Origin: Anaerocolumna chitinilytica
GTDB taxonomy: Bacteria > Bacillota > Clostridia > Lachnospirales > Lachnospiraceae
DNA length: 64,000 bases
Reading direction: 5' to 3'
Assembly (NCBI RefSeq): GCF_014218355.1
Contig: NZ_AP023368.1
Coordinates: 4,403,501-4,467,500 of the forward strand
In this document: positions 26,915 through 35,798 of the stretch, in pieces
Layout: each line of letters starts with the position of its first letter
Position numbering within the stretch: the stretch's first letter is position 1
Program-made: the position numbers and the translations under genes
The notes under the pieces: model-generated
The model's database searches: none
Seen by the model: only the letters and a program-made list of their open reading frames with translations
What the model was told of the DNA's origin: nothing

Positions 26915-27340
26915 TCATTCTAAGTATTTGGCGTATATCTTCACAACCTTCCCCATAGGGTTCCCATTATATCTTGTAATTACTTTTACATAATTTCTGT
27001 TCTCTGTACATTTAGATAAATAAGGACAGCTTTCACAGATCATCCTACAGCCTTTTGTATCCTCAATATCCATCTCGGTTTGTTGTGCTATAACGAAGTA
27101 CCTGGTTGTTTGGACAAACATTGCAATTATAATATTCATCATAAGCATACTCATATTTTTGAAAAATCCTTCTTTCATCATTTATACGAATAGCAGATTT
27201 ATCCCATCATCAATCAGCACGTTGTAATAGCTGGTGTTTTATAACCTATATCTGCAATAAGGGTTTTCATTCCTATCTCTTTGATTGAGTCTATGGAATA
27301 GCCTAATATCCAGCCGTTCCTATCACATGCGTTTTCTACT
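26915..27340 (-). pseudogene. Relic of an IS1182-family transposase
   Basis: Two out-of-frame pieces on the minus strand match the C-terminal part of IS1182-type transposases. The first (about 27340-27230) reads NGWILGYSIDSIKEIGMK and then IADIGYKTPAI, like the VADAGYKTP region. The second, an open frame at 27181-26915, contains CESCPYLSKC followed by a KVITR motif, the family's Cys-rich tail. The N-terminal half is absent and stops separate the pieces. The element is dead. No terminal repeats were found. Confidence 0.65.
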
Positions 27341-27546
27341 GTATAGGCGAAATAGAATATAAAATATATATTATAGATATTACTGTTAATTGATCAAAAT
27401 TATTGTAAGAAATAAGTAATTGTGATAAGATATAAAATCAGAGGTTATTTAAATAGAAATTAAAATAAAGAACTAAAGAATATTCAATTAGCTATATATA
27501 AATGAGTAAAATAAAAAATGAATATTCTATAGCTTTGAGGAGACTT

Positions 27547-29439
27547 ATGAAACAAATAATGAAGGACAAAAAGCTATTTATCAGAAGACTATTCCTAATA
27601 ATACTTGACACCATTTTTATTAATATTGCATCCTTTTTAGCACTCGTTATTCGCTTTGACTTTCGAATAAGTCAGGTTCCAACAAATTATTCTGAAGCAG
27701 TATTATCTTACACCCTTGTTAATACTATTATAACAATAATAATTTTTGCATTGTTTAGACTTTACAACAGTTTATGGAAATATGCAGGTATTGATGAACT
27801 TACAAATATTCTATTTGCTTGCATAAGTGCCGGTGTTATCCAGCTTATAGTTATGAATTACATATTAGAAATAAGTGTACCAAGAAGCTACTATCCATTA
27901 AGCACCTTATTTATGATTTTCTTCATTAGTATGATACGTTTTTTCTACCGCTCTTTAAGGAGACTCTCACGTAGAAATTTTGAAGAGATAGAGGAACGTA
28001 TAATGATTATTGGTGCTGGAGAAGCAGGAAGTTCCATTATTAGAGAAATTTCTAGTAGTGTATTTATAAATGGTAGTGTCATATGCGCTATTGACGACAA
28101 TAAAAATAAACTCGGTAACTATATTCAAGGGATTAAAGTAGTTGGTGATAGAAATTATATATTAAAAGCAGTTAAAAAATATGAAATAACCAATATAATA
28201 ATTGCTATGCCTTCTGTTAGTAAAAAGGTAATACGTGAATTTCTTGATATATGTAAACAAACAGACTGTACTCTCAAAATACTTCCTGGTATGTATCAAT
28301 TAATTAATGGTGAGGTCAGCGTTACAGAACTAAGAGATGTTGAGATTGATGATTTATTAGGCAGGGAGCCTATAAGGATTAACTCAGATGAAATTATAAA
28401 TTACATAAGTGGTAAGATTATTCTTGTCACTGGTGGTGGGGGCTCAATTGGGAGTGAATTATGCAGACAATTAGCTAGCCATAACCCCAAACAGTTAATA
28501 ATTTTAGACATATATGAAAATAACGCATATGCTATTGAGCAAGAACTTAAAATTAAATATCCATCCCTTAATTTAACTGTCTTAATAGCTTCTGTTCGAA
28601 ATACTAAGCGCATACATAAGATAATGGAACAATACCATCCTGATGTGATTTATCACGCAGCCGCCCATAAACATGTTCCATTAATGGAGAATAGTCCGAA
28701 TGAAGCAATTAAGAATAATGTAGGTGGCACATATAAAATGGCTATGGCTGCCCATATGTATGGAGTTAAGAAATTTATTCTTATATCTTCTGACAAGGCC
28801 GTTAATCCAACCAATGTAATGGGTGCTTCCAAGAGAATATGCGAGTTAATAATCCAATCCTTTCATAAGATATCACCTACTGAATTTGTAGCAGTTCGTT
28901 TTGGAAATGTACTGGGTAGCAATGGTAGTGTTATACCCTTATTTAAAGCCCAAATACAAAGAGGTGGTCCTGTTACAGTAACACATCCTGATATTATACG
29001 TTACTTTATGACTATTCCCGAAGCCGTATCCTTAGTCCTTCAGGCTGGTGCTTATGCAAAAGGCGGAGAAATATTCATACTAGATATGGGCGAACCAGTA
29101 AAGATTGCAGAATTGGCAAAAAATCTAATTCGCCTATCTGGATATGAACCAGGCCGAGATATAGAAATTGAATACACGGGACTACGTCCAGGAGAAAAAT
29201 TATTTGAAGAGCTTCTAATGGAGGAGGAAGGCCTATCTTCTACTAATAATAAACTAATATTCGTTGGTAAGCAAATAGATATTGACCCAGATGAATTTTT
29301 AAAGAAAGTCTTAGAATTAGAAAAAGCAGCTAAAGAGGAGGTAGATGACATTAGAGAACATATTATTGAATTAGTGCCTACCTATCATCCTGATTCCTTT
29401 AATTCCATACAATATGTGGCAATAAGTAAAGAAATTTAA
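27547..29439 (+). CDS. CapD/PglF-type nucleoside-diphosphate-sugar 4,6-dehydratase
   Basis: A 630-residue membrane-anchored enzyme. Four N-terminal membrane segments (about 10-130) are followed by a first nucleotide fold (IIGAGEAGSSI) and a catalytic short-chain dehydrogenase domain with VTGGGGSIGSELCRQL near 295. The active-site stretch SSDKAVNPTNVMGASKR has Met where SDR enzymes have Tyr, as in known WbpM/PglF/CapD proteins. It should convert UDP-GlcNAc to a 4-keto-6-deoxy sugar for the surface polymer. ATG 27547 follows GAGGAG by 4 bases and is preferred over ATG 27502. The gene faces the rest of the polysaccharide locus across an IS nest. Confidence 0.9.
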   Translation: MKQIMKDKKLFIRRLFLIILDTIFINIASFLALVIRFDFRISQVPTNYSEAVLSYTLVNTIITIIIFALFRLYNSLWKYAGIDELTNILFACISAGVIQLIVMNYILEISVPRSYYPLSTLFMIFFISMIRFFYRSLRRLSRRNFEEIEERIMIIGAGEAGSSIIREISSSVFINGSVICAIDDNKNKLGNYIQGIKVVGDRNYILKAVKKYEITNIIIAMPSVSKKVIREFLDICKQTDCTLKILPGMYQLINGEVSVTELRDVEIDDLLGREPIRINSDEIINYISGKIILVTGGGGSIGSELCRQLASHNPKQLIILDIYENNAYAIEQELKIKYPSLNLTVLIASVRNTKRIHKIMEQYHPDVIYHAAAHKHVPLMENSPNEAIKNNVGGTYKMAMAAHMYGVKKFILISSDKAVNPTNVMGASKRICELIIQSFHKISPTEFVAVRFGNVLGSNGSVIPLFKAQIQRGGPVTVTHPDIIRYFMTIPEAVSLVLQAGAYAKGGEIFILDMGEPVKIAELAKNLIRLSGYEPGRDIEIEYTGLRPGEKLFEELLMEEEGLSSTNNKLIFVGKQIDIDPDEFLKKVLELEKAAKEEVDDIREHIIELVPTYHPDSFNSIQYVAISKEI

Positions 29440-29536
29440 TACTGTAAAGGCAAGTAAGATGTTTGCATAAAGCTATTATTTACCTTCTTATATTTACTTA
29501 ATACTTTTTTGAATTTTCAACAATAAACTAGACGGC

Positions 29537-29580
29537 GTAAAGACTGTGTAAACCTTCAATCTGATGTAAAATATAATTGA
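29537..29580 (+). mobile_element. Left-end remnant of an older IS256-like element
   Basis: The 44 bases from AAAGACTGTGTAAACC through CTGATGTAAAAT closely match the left end of the intact IS256-family copy (CAAAGTTTGTGTAAACC, CTGATGTAAAAT at 29670-29702). They stop abruptly at 29581, where an IS3-type terminus begins. The matching right end is probably the degenerate copy ending at 32500. Confidence 0.65.
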
Positions 29581-29649
29581 TGTGACCCAATAAGTTAGAC
29601 TTTACTGCGTAGTAGTTTTAACTGCTACGCAATAATTTTATGCAGCCAG

Positions 29650-29657
29650 GAGGCTGA
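29650..29657. repeat. Left target-site duplication of the IS256-family copy
   Basis: GAGGCTGA directly before the IS left end; the same 8 bases occur at 31296-31303 directly after the right end. Eight bases is the usual duplication size for IS256 elements. Confidence 0.85.
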
Positions 29658-29731
29658 GGGAGTATCCCAAAGTTTGTGTAAACCTCCAAACTGATGTAAA
29701 ATAAAATTACTCAGTTTGGAGGTTTTATTTT

Positions 29732-30973
29732 ATGGCAAAGAGAAGAAGGGACGAATCTCCCGAAAGACAAGCACTACGAGAAATGGTTAATGGGTATCTG
29801 AAAGAAAATCCGGTCAAGAATGGAACAGACGTCAATGCTCTCATGAGAGAAATGATGTCTGTTATCCTAGAAGGAAGCCTAGATGGCGAAATGGATGAGG
29901 AACTGGGTTACTCTAAGTATGATTTCCGGAACAAAGAAACAGATAACAGCAGAAATGGCTATAACTCAAAAACATTACATACCAGTTATGGCGACATGGA
30001 ACTGGACGTTCCCCGTGACCGAATTGGGGAGTTTGAGCCTAAAATCGTTAAGAAATATCAAAATACTCTGACCCAGGACATGGAGGAAAAAATCATTTCC
30101 ATGTATGCCAAAGGAATGACAACTGGAGATATTGAGAGCCATATGCAGGAACTTTATGGTGTAGATATTTCAGACAGTACTATCAGCCGAATCACAGATA
30201 AAATACTCCCTATCGTGAAAGAATGGCAGGAACGACCACTGGAAGAAATCTATGCAGTGGTATTCATGGATGCTATACATTTTCATGTAAGAAGTGAAGG
30301 ACGAATTGTCAAAAAAGCAGTTTATATTGCCATCGGTATTGATATGAGCGGACACAAAGATGTGCTTGGTATGTATGTCGGAGAAAATGAAAGTGCGAAA
30401 TTCTGGCTTTCTATTATGAATGGTTTAAAGAATCGTGGCGTGAGAGATATACTGATTGCATGCGTAGACGGTCTGACAGGATTTCCTCAGGCCATTGATG
30501 CGGTTTTTTCGAAAACAGAAATTCAACAGTGTATTATTCATCAAATCCGAAATACAACAAAGTTTGTATCTTACAAAGATATCAAGACACTCATGGTTGA
30601 TTTAAAACGTGTATATGCCGCACCTACAGAAGATATCGCATTAAACGAACTGGATTCGTTTGATGAAAAATGGGGAGGAAAATACCCTAAAATAGCAAAG
30701 TCTTGGAGGGACAGCTGGGTTAACCTTTCAACATATTTCAAATATCCCGAAGCCGTTCGCAGACTAATTTATACCACAAATGCCATAGAGGGTTTTAACC
30801 GGCAGCTTCGGAAAGTTACCAAAAGCAAAACGGTATTTCCCACAGATGATAGTCTTCTGAAAATGCTATATCTAGCCACGATGGACATAACGAAAAAATG
30901 GACCGGACACCGTCAGGACTGGGGACAGATTCACTCCCAGTTGGAGATATTCTTTGAAGAAAGGCTATCCTAA
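29732..30973 (+). CDS. IS256-family transposase
   Basis: A 413-residue mutator-type DDE transposase of normal length. N-terminal helices are followed by MTTGDIESHMQELYG, a DNA-binding segment. Catalytic acidic residues lie in VFMDAIHF (first Asp), CVDGLTGF (second Asp) and TTNAIEGFNRQLRK (Glu); the C-x(n)-H region IQQCIIHQIRN is intact. There is no frameshift, so the protein looks active. It begins 74 bases inside the element. An inverted repeat of ACTCAGTTTGGAGGTTTTAT with the left end precedes the start and could limit read-through translation. Confidence 0.95.
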   Translation: MAKRRRDESPERQALREMVNGYLKENPVKNGTDVNALMREMMSVILEGSLDGEMDEELGYSKYDFRNKETDNSRNGYNSKTLHTSYGDMELDVPRDRIGEFEPKIVKKYQNTLTQDMEEKIISMYAKGMTTGDIESHMQELYGVDISDSTISRITDKILPIVKEWQERPLEEIYAVVFMDAIHFHVRSEGRIVKKAVYIAIGIDMSGHKDVLGMYVGENESAKFWLSIMNGLKNRGVRDILIACVDGLTGFPQAIDAVFSKTEIQQCIIHQIRNTTKFVSYKDIKTLMVDLKRVYAAPTEDIALNELDSFDEKWGGKYPKIAKSWRDSWVNLSTYFKYPEAVRRLIYTTNAIEGFNRQLRKVTKSKTVFPTDDSLLKMLYLATMDITKKWTGHRQDWGQIHSQLEIFFEERLS

Positions 30974-30997
30974 AGTATATAAACCAAGGTAATAAAA

Positions 30998-31295
30998 CTG
31001 CCAAAGGGGAGTTTTACTTGACAACCCCAAAAACAGATTTATAATACAAGAATGGGCAAGATCCACTTAAAAATGGCCTTGCCCATAAATAACAACCTAA
31101 ATTTTATATCAGTTTTTTGCGTTTACACGGACTTTGAAACGGCCTCCTGCCAAAGGGGAGTTTTACTTGACAACCCCAAAAACAGATTTATAATACAAGA
31201 ATGGGCAAGATCCACTTAAAAATGGCCTTGCCCATAAATAACAACCTAAATTTTATATCAGTTTTTTGCGTTTACACGGACTTTGAAACGGCCTC
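30998..31295. repeat. 149-bp perfect tandem duplication of the IS256 right end
   Basis: The segment 30998-31146 (CTGCCAAAGGGGAG ... GAAACGGCCTC) is repeated immediately as 31147-31295, apparently without change. Each copy ends in the element's right terminal repeat, so the element has two possible right ends. Confidence 0.88.
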
Positions 31296-31594
31296 GAGGC
31301 TGAGCCTGTATTCCACGGGACTCATCCATCCTAGTTTCTCTTTAATTCGTTTTTCATTATAATACTTTATGTATTTGTCTATTGTCTCTTTCAGTTCCTC
31401 ATAGCTATAATAAACCGCACCATAATACATCTCTTGTTTCATAATTCCAAAGAAGTTTTCCATTACTGAATTATCATGGTAGTTTCCTTTCCGGGATATA
31501 CTTTGGAAGATTTTATTTTCTTTTAGCTTATTACCATAAACCTTCATTTGGTAAGCCCAACCTTGATCTGAATGAAATGTTCGCCTGTATTTAC

Positions 31595-32324
31595 GGCTCT
31601 TTGTCAATGATGGGGTGGGATTCATTTGAATCCCACTCCATCACTGAGTTTAGAGCTATTTTAATGTACTGGTCTATAATCCATGTTTTAGGGCATGAGA
31701 AATAAACCTCCTGCCGTCTTCTTTTTATTTAGATAGAACTATGTATAATCCTTGTACGGAACCTCTCGAAATTCTTCATGCCAAAAGATACCCTTTTTAA
31801 TACTTTTATCTTGTTATTATACCCTTCTGTAGGTCCGTTGGTATATTTGTACTTAAAGGCATTCAAAATACCTTGTGACCAATTCCGATAAGTCTTCGCA
31901 CAGGCTTCAAATTCGGGAATACCTGATTTTTCAGCTGTCTTCACCCATTCCCAGAATCCTTCCCGTTGATACTTATACTTCTCGCTCTGGCAGATTTCAT
32001 AAAACCATTCCTTAAGTCGGTGGGCAGTCCTCAGATCATCATTATAAAGTAGCATCAGATCGCAAGCCTTCTTGTTCTCCTCTTTTAGTTTATTATATCT
32101 TGTAAGTATCAGCTTCCGGCTTCTCTTGTAGTACCTGAGCAAATTCGAAGGCATCTTCTTTTGAAGGCGTTTTCTTACGTTTTCAATCGCCCAAGTAACA
32201 TATCGAATGAAGTGATATTTGTCAATTATAATAGTTGCATTAGGAAAATAGGCTTTCGCCAAGTCTACATACGGTTCCCACATATCACAGATAAAGAACT
32301 TCACTCGATGTCTTTGGGTGCGGT
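31595..32324 (-). pseudogene. ISL3-family transposase relic, 5'-truncated
   Basis: The minus strand encodes the C-terminal ~200 residues of an ISL3-type transposase: RHRVKFFICDMWEPYVDLAK, FPNATIIIDKYHFIRY, and the late motif NGPTEGYNNKIKVLKR, ending at 31729. The element's terminal repeat GGCTCTTTGTCAATGATGG starts at 31595. A hairpin, GGGTGGGATTCA/TGAATCCCACTCC, lies behind the gene. The N-terminal half is lost: at about 32324 the sequence switches to an IS256 right end. The first ~30 residues of the longest open frame there are antisense to that IS256 end and are not transposase. Confidence 0.82.
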
Positions 32325-32500
32325 TCCTAAAGTATATAACCAAGGTAATAAAACTGCCAAAGGGGAGTTTTACTTGACAACCCAAAAACAGATTTATAAT
32401 ACAAGCATGGGCAAGATCCACTTAAAATGGCCTTGCCCATAAATAACAACTTAAATTTTATATCAGTTTTTTGAGTTTACACGGATTTTGAAACGGCCTC
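32325..32500 (+). mobile_element. Third, degenerate copy of the IS256 right end
   Basis: From TCCTAAAGTATATAACC onward this matches the end of the intact IS256 copy (30969-31146), with single-base deletions and several substitutions. It ends in the same GAAACGGCCTC at 32500. It starts at the transposase stop codon, so only the tail of an older element remains. It probably pairs with the left-end remnant at 29537-29580 to frame the nest. Confidence 0.8.
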
Positions 32501-32501
32501 G

Positions 32502-32524
32502 TAAGCGCTTTATTTGACGCTTAC
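32502..32524. terminator. Short hairpin after wecB
   Basis: GTAAGCG and CGCTTAC pair around a loop of about ten bases, just beyond the IS nest. It lies 27 bases past the stop of wecB on the minus strand. No clear T tract follows, so it is only a weak terminator candidate. Confidence 0.35.
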
Positions 32525-32550
32525 TCTTCAGTTGTTGACATGTTCAATTT

Positions 32551-33654
32551 TCAATCGCACAAATCACTTTCTAATATATTAGCAATTCTTTTGCAGGCAA
32601 ACCCATCCCCATATGGATTACTTGATTGACTCATCTTTATATACTCTTTTTCATTGTCTAACAACAATTTAAAATTTTCGTAAATTATATCCTCATTCGT
32701 TCCTACCAACTTCAAAGTTCCAGCAGCAATACCTTCTGGTCTCTCTGTATTGTCTCGCATTACTAATACAGGTTTACCTAAACTTGGAGCCTCCTCTTGA
32801 ATACCACCACTATCAGTAAGAATTAAGTAAGAATTCGAAAGGAAATTATGAAAATCTATTACCTCCAAAGGTTCTATTATGCGTATCCTGTCACATTCAC
32901 TTAATATTTCCTTTGCAATATTTCGAACAATAGGGTTCATATGAATTGGATAAATAACCTTAATGTCTGAATATTCATTAATAATTCTCTTTATAGCTCT
33001 AAACATATTCTTCATTGGTTCACCAATATTTTCTCTTCTATGTGCAGTCAACATAATTAGTCTACTACCTAAAGCCCAATCTAAGTCTTTATGATTATAA
33101 TTTTCTTTGACTGTTGTTTTAAGTGCATCAATGGCTGTATTCCCTGTAACAAAAATCTTTGATGACTCTTTTCCTTCTTTGAGCAAATTTTTTTTAGCTT
33201 GCTCTGTTGGAGCAAAATTATATTTTGCAATTATACTAACTGCCTGTCGATTAAATTCTTCCGGATATGGCGAGTATATATTATATGTACGTAAACCAGC
33301 TTCAACATGCCCTACTGGTATCTGAAAATAGAAGCAAGCTAAGGCAGTTGCAAAAGCAGTTGAAGTATCTCCATGAACCAAAACAATATCTGGTCTATCC
33401 ACTTCAAGAATATCTTTTATACGTATTAATATATTTGTTGTTAAGTCAAAAAGAGTTTGTTTATCTTTCATAATAGATAAATCATAATCAGGTATAATTT
33501 CAAATACCTTTAGTACTTGATCTAACATTTGACGATGTTGACCAGTAACACATACAACTGTTTTTATATTCTTTCGCATATTCAACTCTTTTACTAACGG
33601 ACACATCTTAATTGCCTCTGGTCTTGTACCAAAAACTAACATAATTTTTTTCAT
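32551..33654 (-). CDS. wecB: UDP-N-acetylglucosamine 2-epimerase (non-hydrolysing)
   Basis: A 367-residue cytoplasmic enzyme interconverting UDP-GlcNAc and UDP-ManNAc. The family signatures are all present: FGTRPEAIKMCPLV at the start, HVEAGLRTYNIYSPYPEEFN near 115, LTAHRRENIG near 200, and TDSGGIQEEAPSLGKPVLVM with RDNTERPEG near 280. The length is standard. AGAGG precedes the ATG. It is the last gene of the minus-strand polysaccharide operon and would supply ManNAc, or the precursor of ManNAcA, for the repeat unit. Confidence 0.95.
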   Translation of the reverse strand: MKKIMLVFGTRPEAIKMCPLVKELNMRKNIKTVVCVTGQHRQMLDQVLKVFEIIPDYDLSIMKDKQTLFDLTTNILIRIKDILEVDRPDIVLVHGDTSTAFATALACFYFQIPVGHVEAGLRTYNIYSPYPEEFNRQAVSIIAKYNFAPTEQAKKNLLKEGKESSKIFVTGNTAIDALKTTVKENYNHKDLDWALGSRLIMLTAHRRENIGEPMKNMFRAIKRIINEYSDIKVIYPIHMNPIVRNIAKEILSECDRIRIIEPLEVIDFHNFLSNSYLILTDSGGIQEEAPSLGKPVLVMRDNTERPEGIAAGTLKLVGTNEDIIYENFKLLLDNEKEYIKMSQSSNPYGDGFACKRIANILESDLCD

Positions 33655-33747
33655 ATAGAACCTCTATGTATTTCATACAATTATTTATATTTTATTTTAT
33701 GATAATCCAAAATCATATTAATGTAAACTAACTAGAATTAAGTAGCA

Positions 33748-34350
33748 CTATATAATTATATCACTTTCCCTCTTTAAAAAACCTATATTCCTTTTAATTT
33801 TCAAAATATCCCAATCCCACCATTTTAATTCTAATAATCGATTAATCTCATGTTCTGAAAAACGATATTTAATATGCTTTGCGGGAACCCCCCCTACAAT
33901 TTCATAAGGTTTCACATCCTTTGTCACTACTGCTCCTGCTCCTATAACAGCCCCGCTTCCTATTGTAACTCCCTCCAATATGATAGCATTGAGACTGATT
34001 AGTACATCATTTCCAATTATCACTTTAGCTCTAGATGCAGCGACTTCACCATTACGGACTATTGGATGCGTTGTCACCATTGTGTAATTGTGCTCAAATG
34101 GACAAATATACACCCCTGATGATATAGAGCAAAATTTACCAACCTGGCAATTTTCAATATATGAACCTTTATTTACATAACTATAATCCCCAATTTCAAC
34201 ATTATCTGAAATAGTTGTATTTTCTGAAATTAAAACTTGATAACCATACCTGGCCTTTTTACTTGCAAGAATACTATAGATTTTAGTATTATGTTTCCTA
34301 TTGTAAAGAATCAACAATATCCTCTTTAAGCTATTGAACGTACTTCTCAC
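33748..34350 (-). CDS. CatB-like hexapeptide-repeat O-acetyltransferase
   Basis: A 200-residue left-handed beta-helix acetyltransferase. Hexapeptide repeats run through ENTTISDNVEIGDYSYVNKG and GNDVLISLNAIILEGVTIGS. The xenobiotic acetyltransferase loop with catalytic His lies in CPFEHNYTMVTTHP. The tail IVGGVPAKHIKYRF and ELKWWDWD is typical of CatB/VatD relatives. It probably O-acetylates a sugar of the polymer using acetyl-CoA. I prefer the GTG at 34350, whose GTGA overlaps the stop of the flippase gene; an in-frame TTG at 34374 is the alternative. Confidence 0.85.
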   Translation of the reverse strand: MRSTFNSLKRILLILYNRKHNTKIYSILASKKARYGYQVLISENTTISDNVEIGDYSYVNKGSYIENCQVGKFCSISSGVYICPFEHNYTMVTTHPIVRNGEVAASRAKVIIGNDVLISLNAIILEGVTIGSGAVIGAGAVVTKDVKPYEIVGGVPAKHIKYRFSEHEINRLLELKWWDWDILKIKRNIGFLKRESDIII

Positions 34351-35756
34351 TTCTTTATACCTACTTTTCTCCAATAATTATACAAGAATGGATGTATTAT
34401 ATCTTTTAAACTATATAATAAAATAATACTATATACAACTATACAAATTATTAATGCAAAAGGATTAGTAAATGAATAGTATAAGTATACTGATACGATT
34501 AATAAAAGGATATATATTATGTTTTTTTTGGATAATTTAAAGTGAAATAGTGCTTCTAAGGCTCGAAGTCGCATGAATGCTAAAACAATAAAAGCAAAAC
34601 ATAAAGTTCCAATCGCCCCCTGTAGTCCCCAAGCTGCAACAATAAAGAATGATCCAATCAAATTCACAATTGCACTTATAATAGTAGTCCATAATATATA
34701 TCGAGTTTGTTTCTCCGTCATAAATATTGTTCCCAGAAAACCGGCAAAAGAATTAATTGCTACTCCAATTATAGATAATGGAACTATTAATAATGCGTCC
34801 TTATAAGATGCATTAACAAAATACGGGAATACAATCTTTGTAAACAACATAAATATTCCGCTACCTAATAAAACAATTTGTAAAATGTATTGAATACTCT
34901 TTCTATAACTATCTATCCTGTTATCATCTGCAGCCATACTATAAGCCATCTCATTCCATGCATATTGGAATACACTTATTATCAATGAAATCATTACAGA
35001 AAACTTATTAGCAACTGCATATAGTCCATTTTCATAAGTACCTAGCTGTTTCGAAATTACAACTTTTGTGTACCCACTTAATAACCAATATGATATTGTA
35101 GCAATACATAAAGGAATAGAAAACCTTAACATTTCTTTAATAAGTTTAAAATCCAAGACTTTAATATTTAGGTTTTTAAGTGGATTCAGAGATATTTCAA
35201 TTATAAATATTTGTACAAAACAACCTATAATCGGAGAAATATACAGAGATTCAATACCCATATGAAAATATAATATTAGTATAATATTAAAAAATGCACT
35301 TAATAAACTATTTATAAAACCAGTAAAAACAAAGAGATTATTTTTTAAAAAAGCTCTAGCAATATACGAGTAGTGATATTGTAGTGCGAATGAAATCCCA
35401 TAAAAAAACACCAACCATACATTTTTAAAAGGAAAAACATGATAAAAAATAACGATAGAAACGGAACACAATAAAATCCCTATGAAAGATATAAACAAAG
35501 AATTTGATACAATTACATATTTATCTTTCTCTTTTTTCTTATCAAATGTAAACCTAAACATTCCATCCCATATCTGAAAGAATAAAATTGGAATTAAAAA
35601 GTTCATGATTGTTATAATTACGTCAAACTCACCATACTGTTCTGGAGAGATCTTATATGTATATAATGGCAATAGGATAAATGAAATTAATTTAGATAAT
35701 ACATTACCAATAAAATACACTCCAGAAGTCTTAATAAATCTTGTTAATTTATTCAT
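34347..35756 (-). CDS. Wzx-like polysaccharide flippase
   Basis: A 469-residue integral membrane protein with about 12-14 hydrophobic segments. The N-terminus, GVYFIGNVLSKLISFILLPL then YTYKISPEQYGEFDV, is the classic polysaccharide-biosynthesis (MATE/MOP superfamily) start. It should flip the undecaprenyl-linked repeat unit across the membrane for polymerisation by the Wzy-like protein encoded two genes upstream. It overlaps the acetyltransferase gene by four bases. Confidence 0.9.
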   Translation of the reverse strand: MNKLTRFIKTSGVYFIGNVLSKLISFILLPLYTYKISPEQYGEFDVIITIMNFLIPILFFQIWDGMFRFTFDKKKEKDKYVIVSNSLFISFIGILLCSVSIVIFYHVFPFKNVWLVFFYGISFALQYHYSYIARAFLKNNLFVFTGFINSLLSAFFNIILILYFHMGIESLYISPIIGCFVQIFIIEISLNPLKNLNIKVLDFKLIKEMLRFSIPLCIATISYWLLSGYTKVVISKQLGTYENGLYAVANKFSVMISLIISVFQYAWNEMAYSMAADDNRIDSYRKSIQYILQIVLLGSGIFMLFTKIVFPYFVNASYKDALLIVPLSIIGVAINSFAGFLGTIFMTEKQTRYILWTTIISAIVNLIGSFFIVAAWGLQGAIGTLCFAFIVLAFMRLRALEALFHFKLSKKNIIYILLLIVSVYLYYSFTNPFALIICIVVYSIILLYSLKDIIHPFLYNYWRKVGIKK

Positions 35757-35798
35757 GAAGGCAATCTATACATATTATATGTATTTCTCCTATTTATA

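Larger units (their letters stand above)
29658..31295 (+). mobile_element. IS256-family insertion sequence with a duplicated right end
   Basis: The copy is bounded by an 8-bp target duplication. The left end reads GGGAGTATCCCAAAGTTTG then TGTAAACC, and the right end read inward is GAGGCCGTTTCAAAGTCCG then TGTAAACG. The two share CAAAGT, GTGTAAAC and ACTGAT-G/A-TAAAAT. It carries one transposase gene. At 1638 bases it is about 150 longer than expected because the right-end segment is present twice in tandem (30998-31146 and 31147-31295). Removing the element and one target copy restores the IS3 orfB frame. Confidence 0.88.
29581..31594 (-). pseudogene. IS3-family element relic (orfB C-terminus), interrupted by IS256
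   Basis: On the minus strand 31594-31304 encodes the C-terminal part of an IS150-like orfB transposase: FHSDQGWAYQ, SRKGNYHDNSVMENFFGIMK and KRIKEKLGWMSPVEYR. The IS256 copy then intervenes. Past it, 29657-29638 continues in frame as LLAA and a TAA stop. The element's right terminus is TGTGACCCAATAAGTTAGAC at 29581. The N-terminal part of orfB and all of orfA are missing: at 31595 the sequence changes to an ISL3 end. It is nonfunctional. Confidence 0.85.

Noticed and set aside
31272..31625. A complete small IS3-type protein
   Set aside because: Its last residues (EAVSKSV) are encoded by the inserted IS256 end and its first by an ISL3 end; it is a fragment.
31729..32421. A complete transposase gene of 230 residues
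   Set aside because: The first ~30 residues are antisense to an IS256 right end; only the C-terminal part is ISL3 transposase, so it is a truncated relic.
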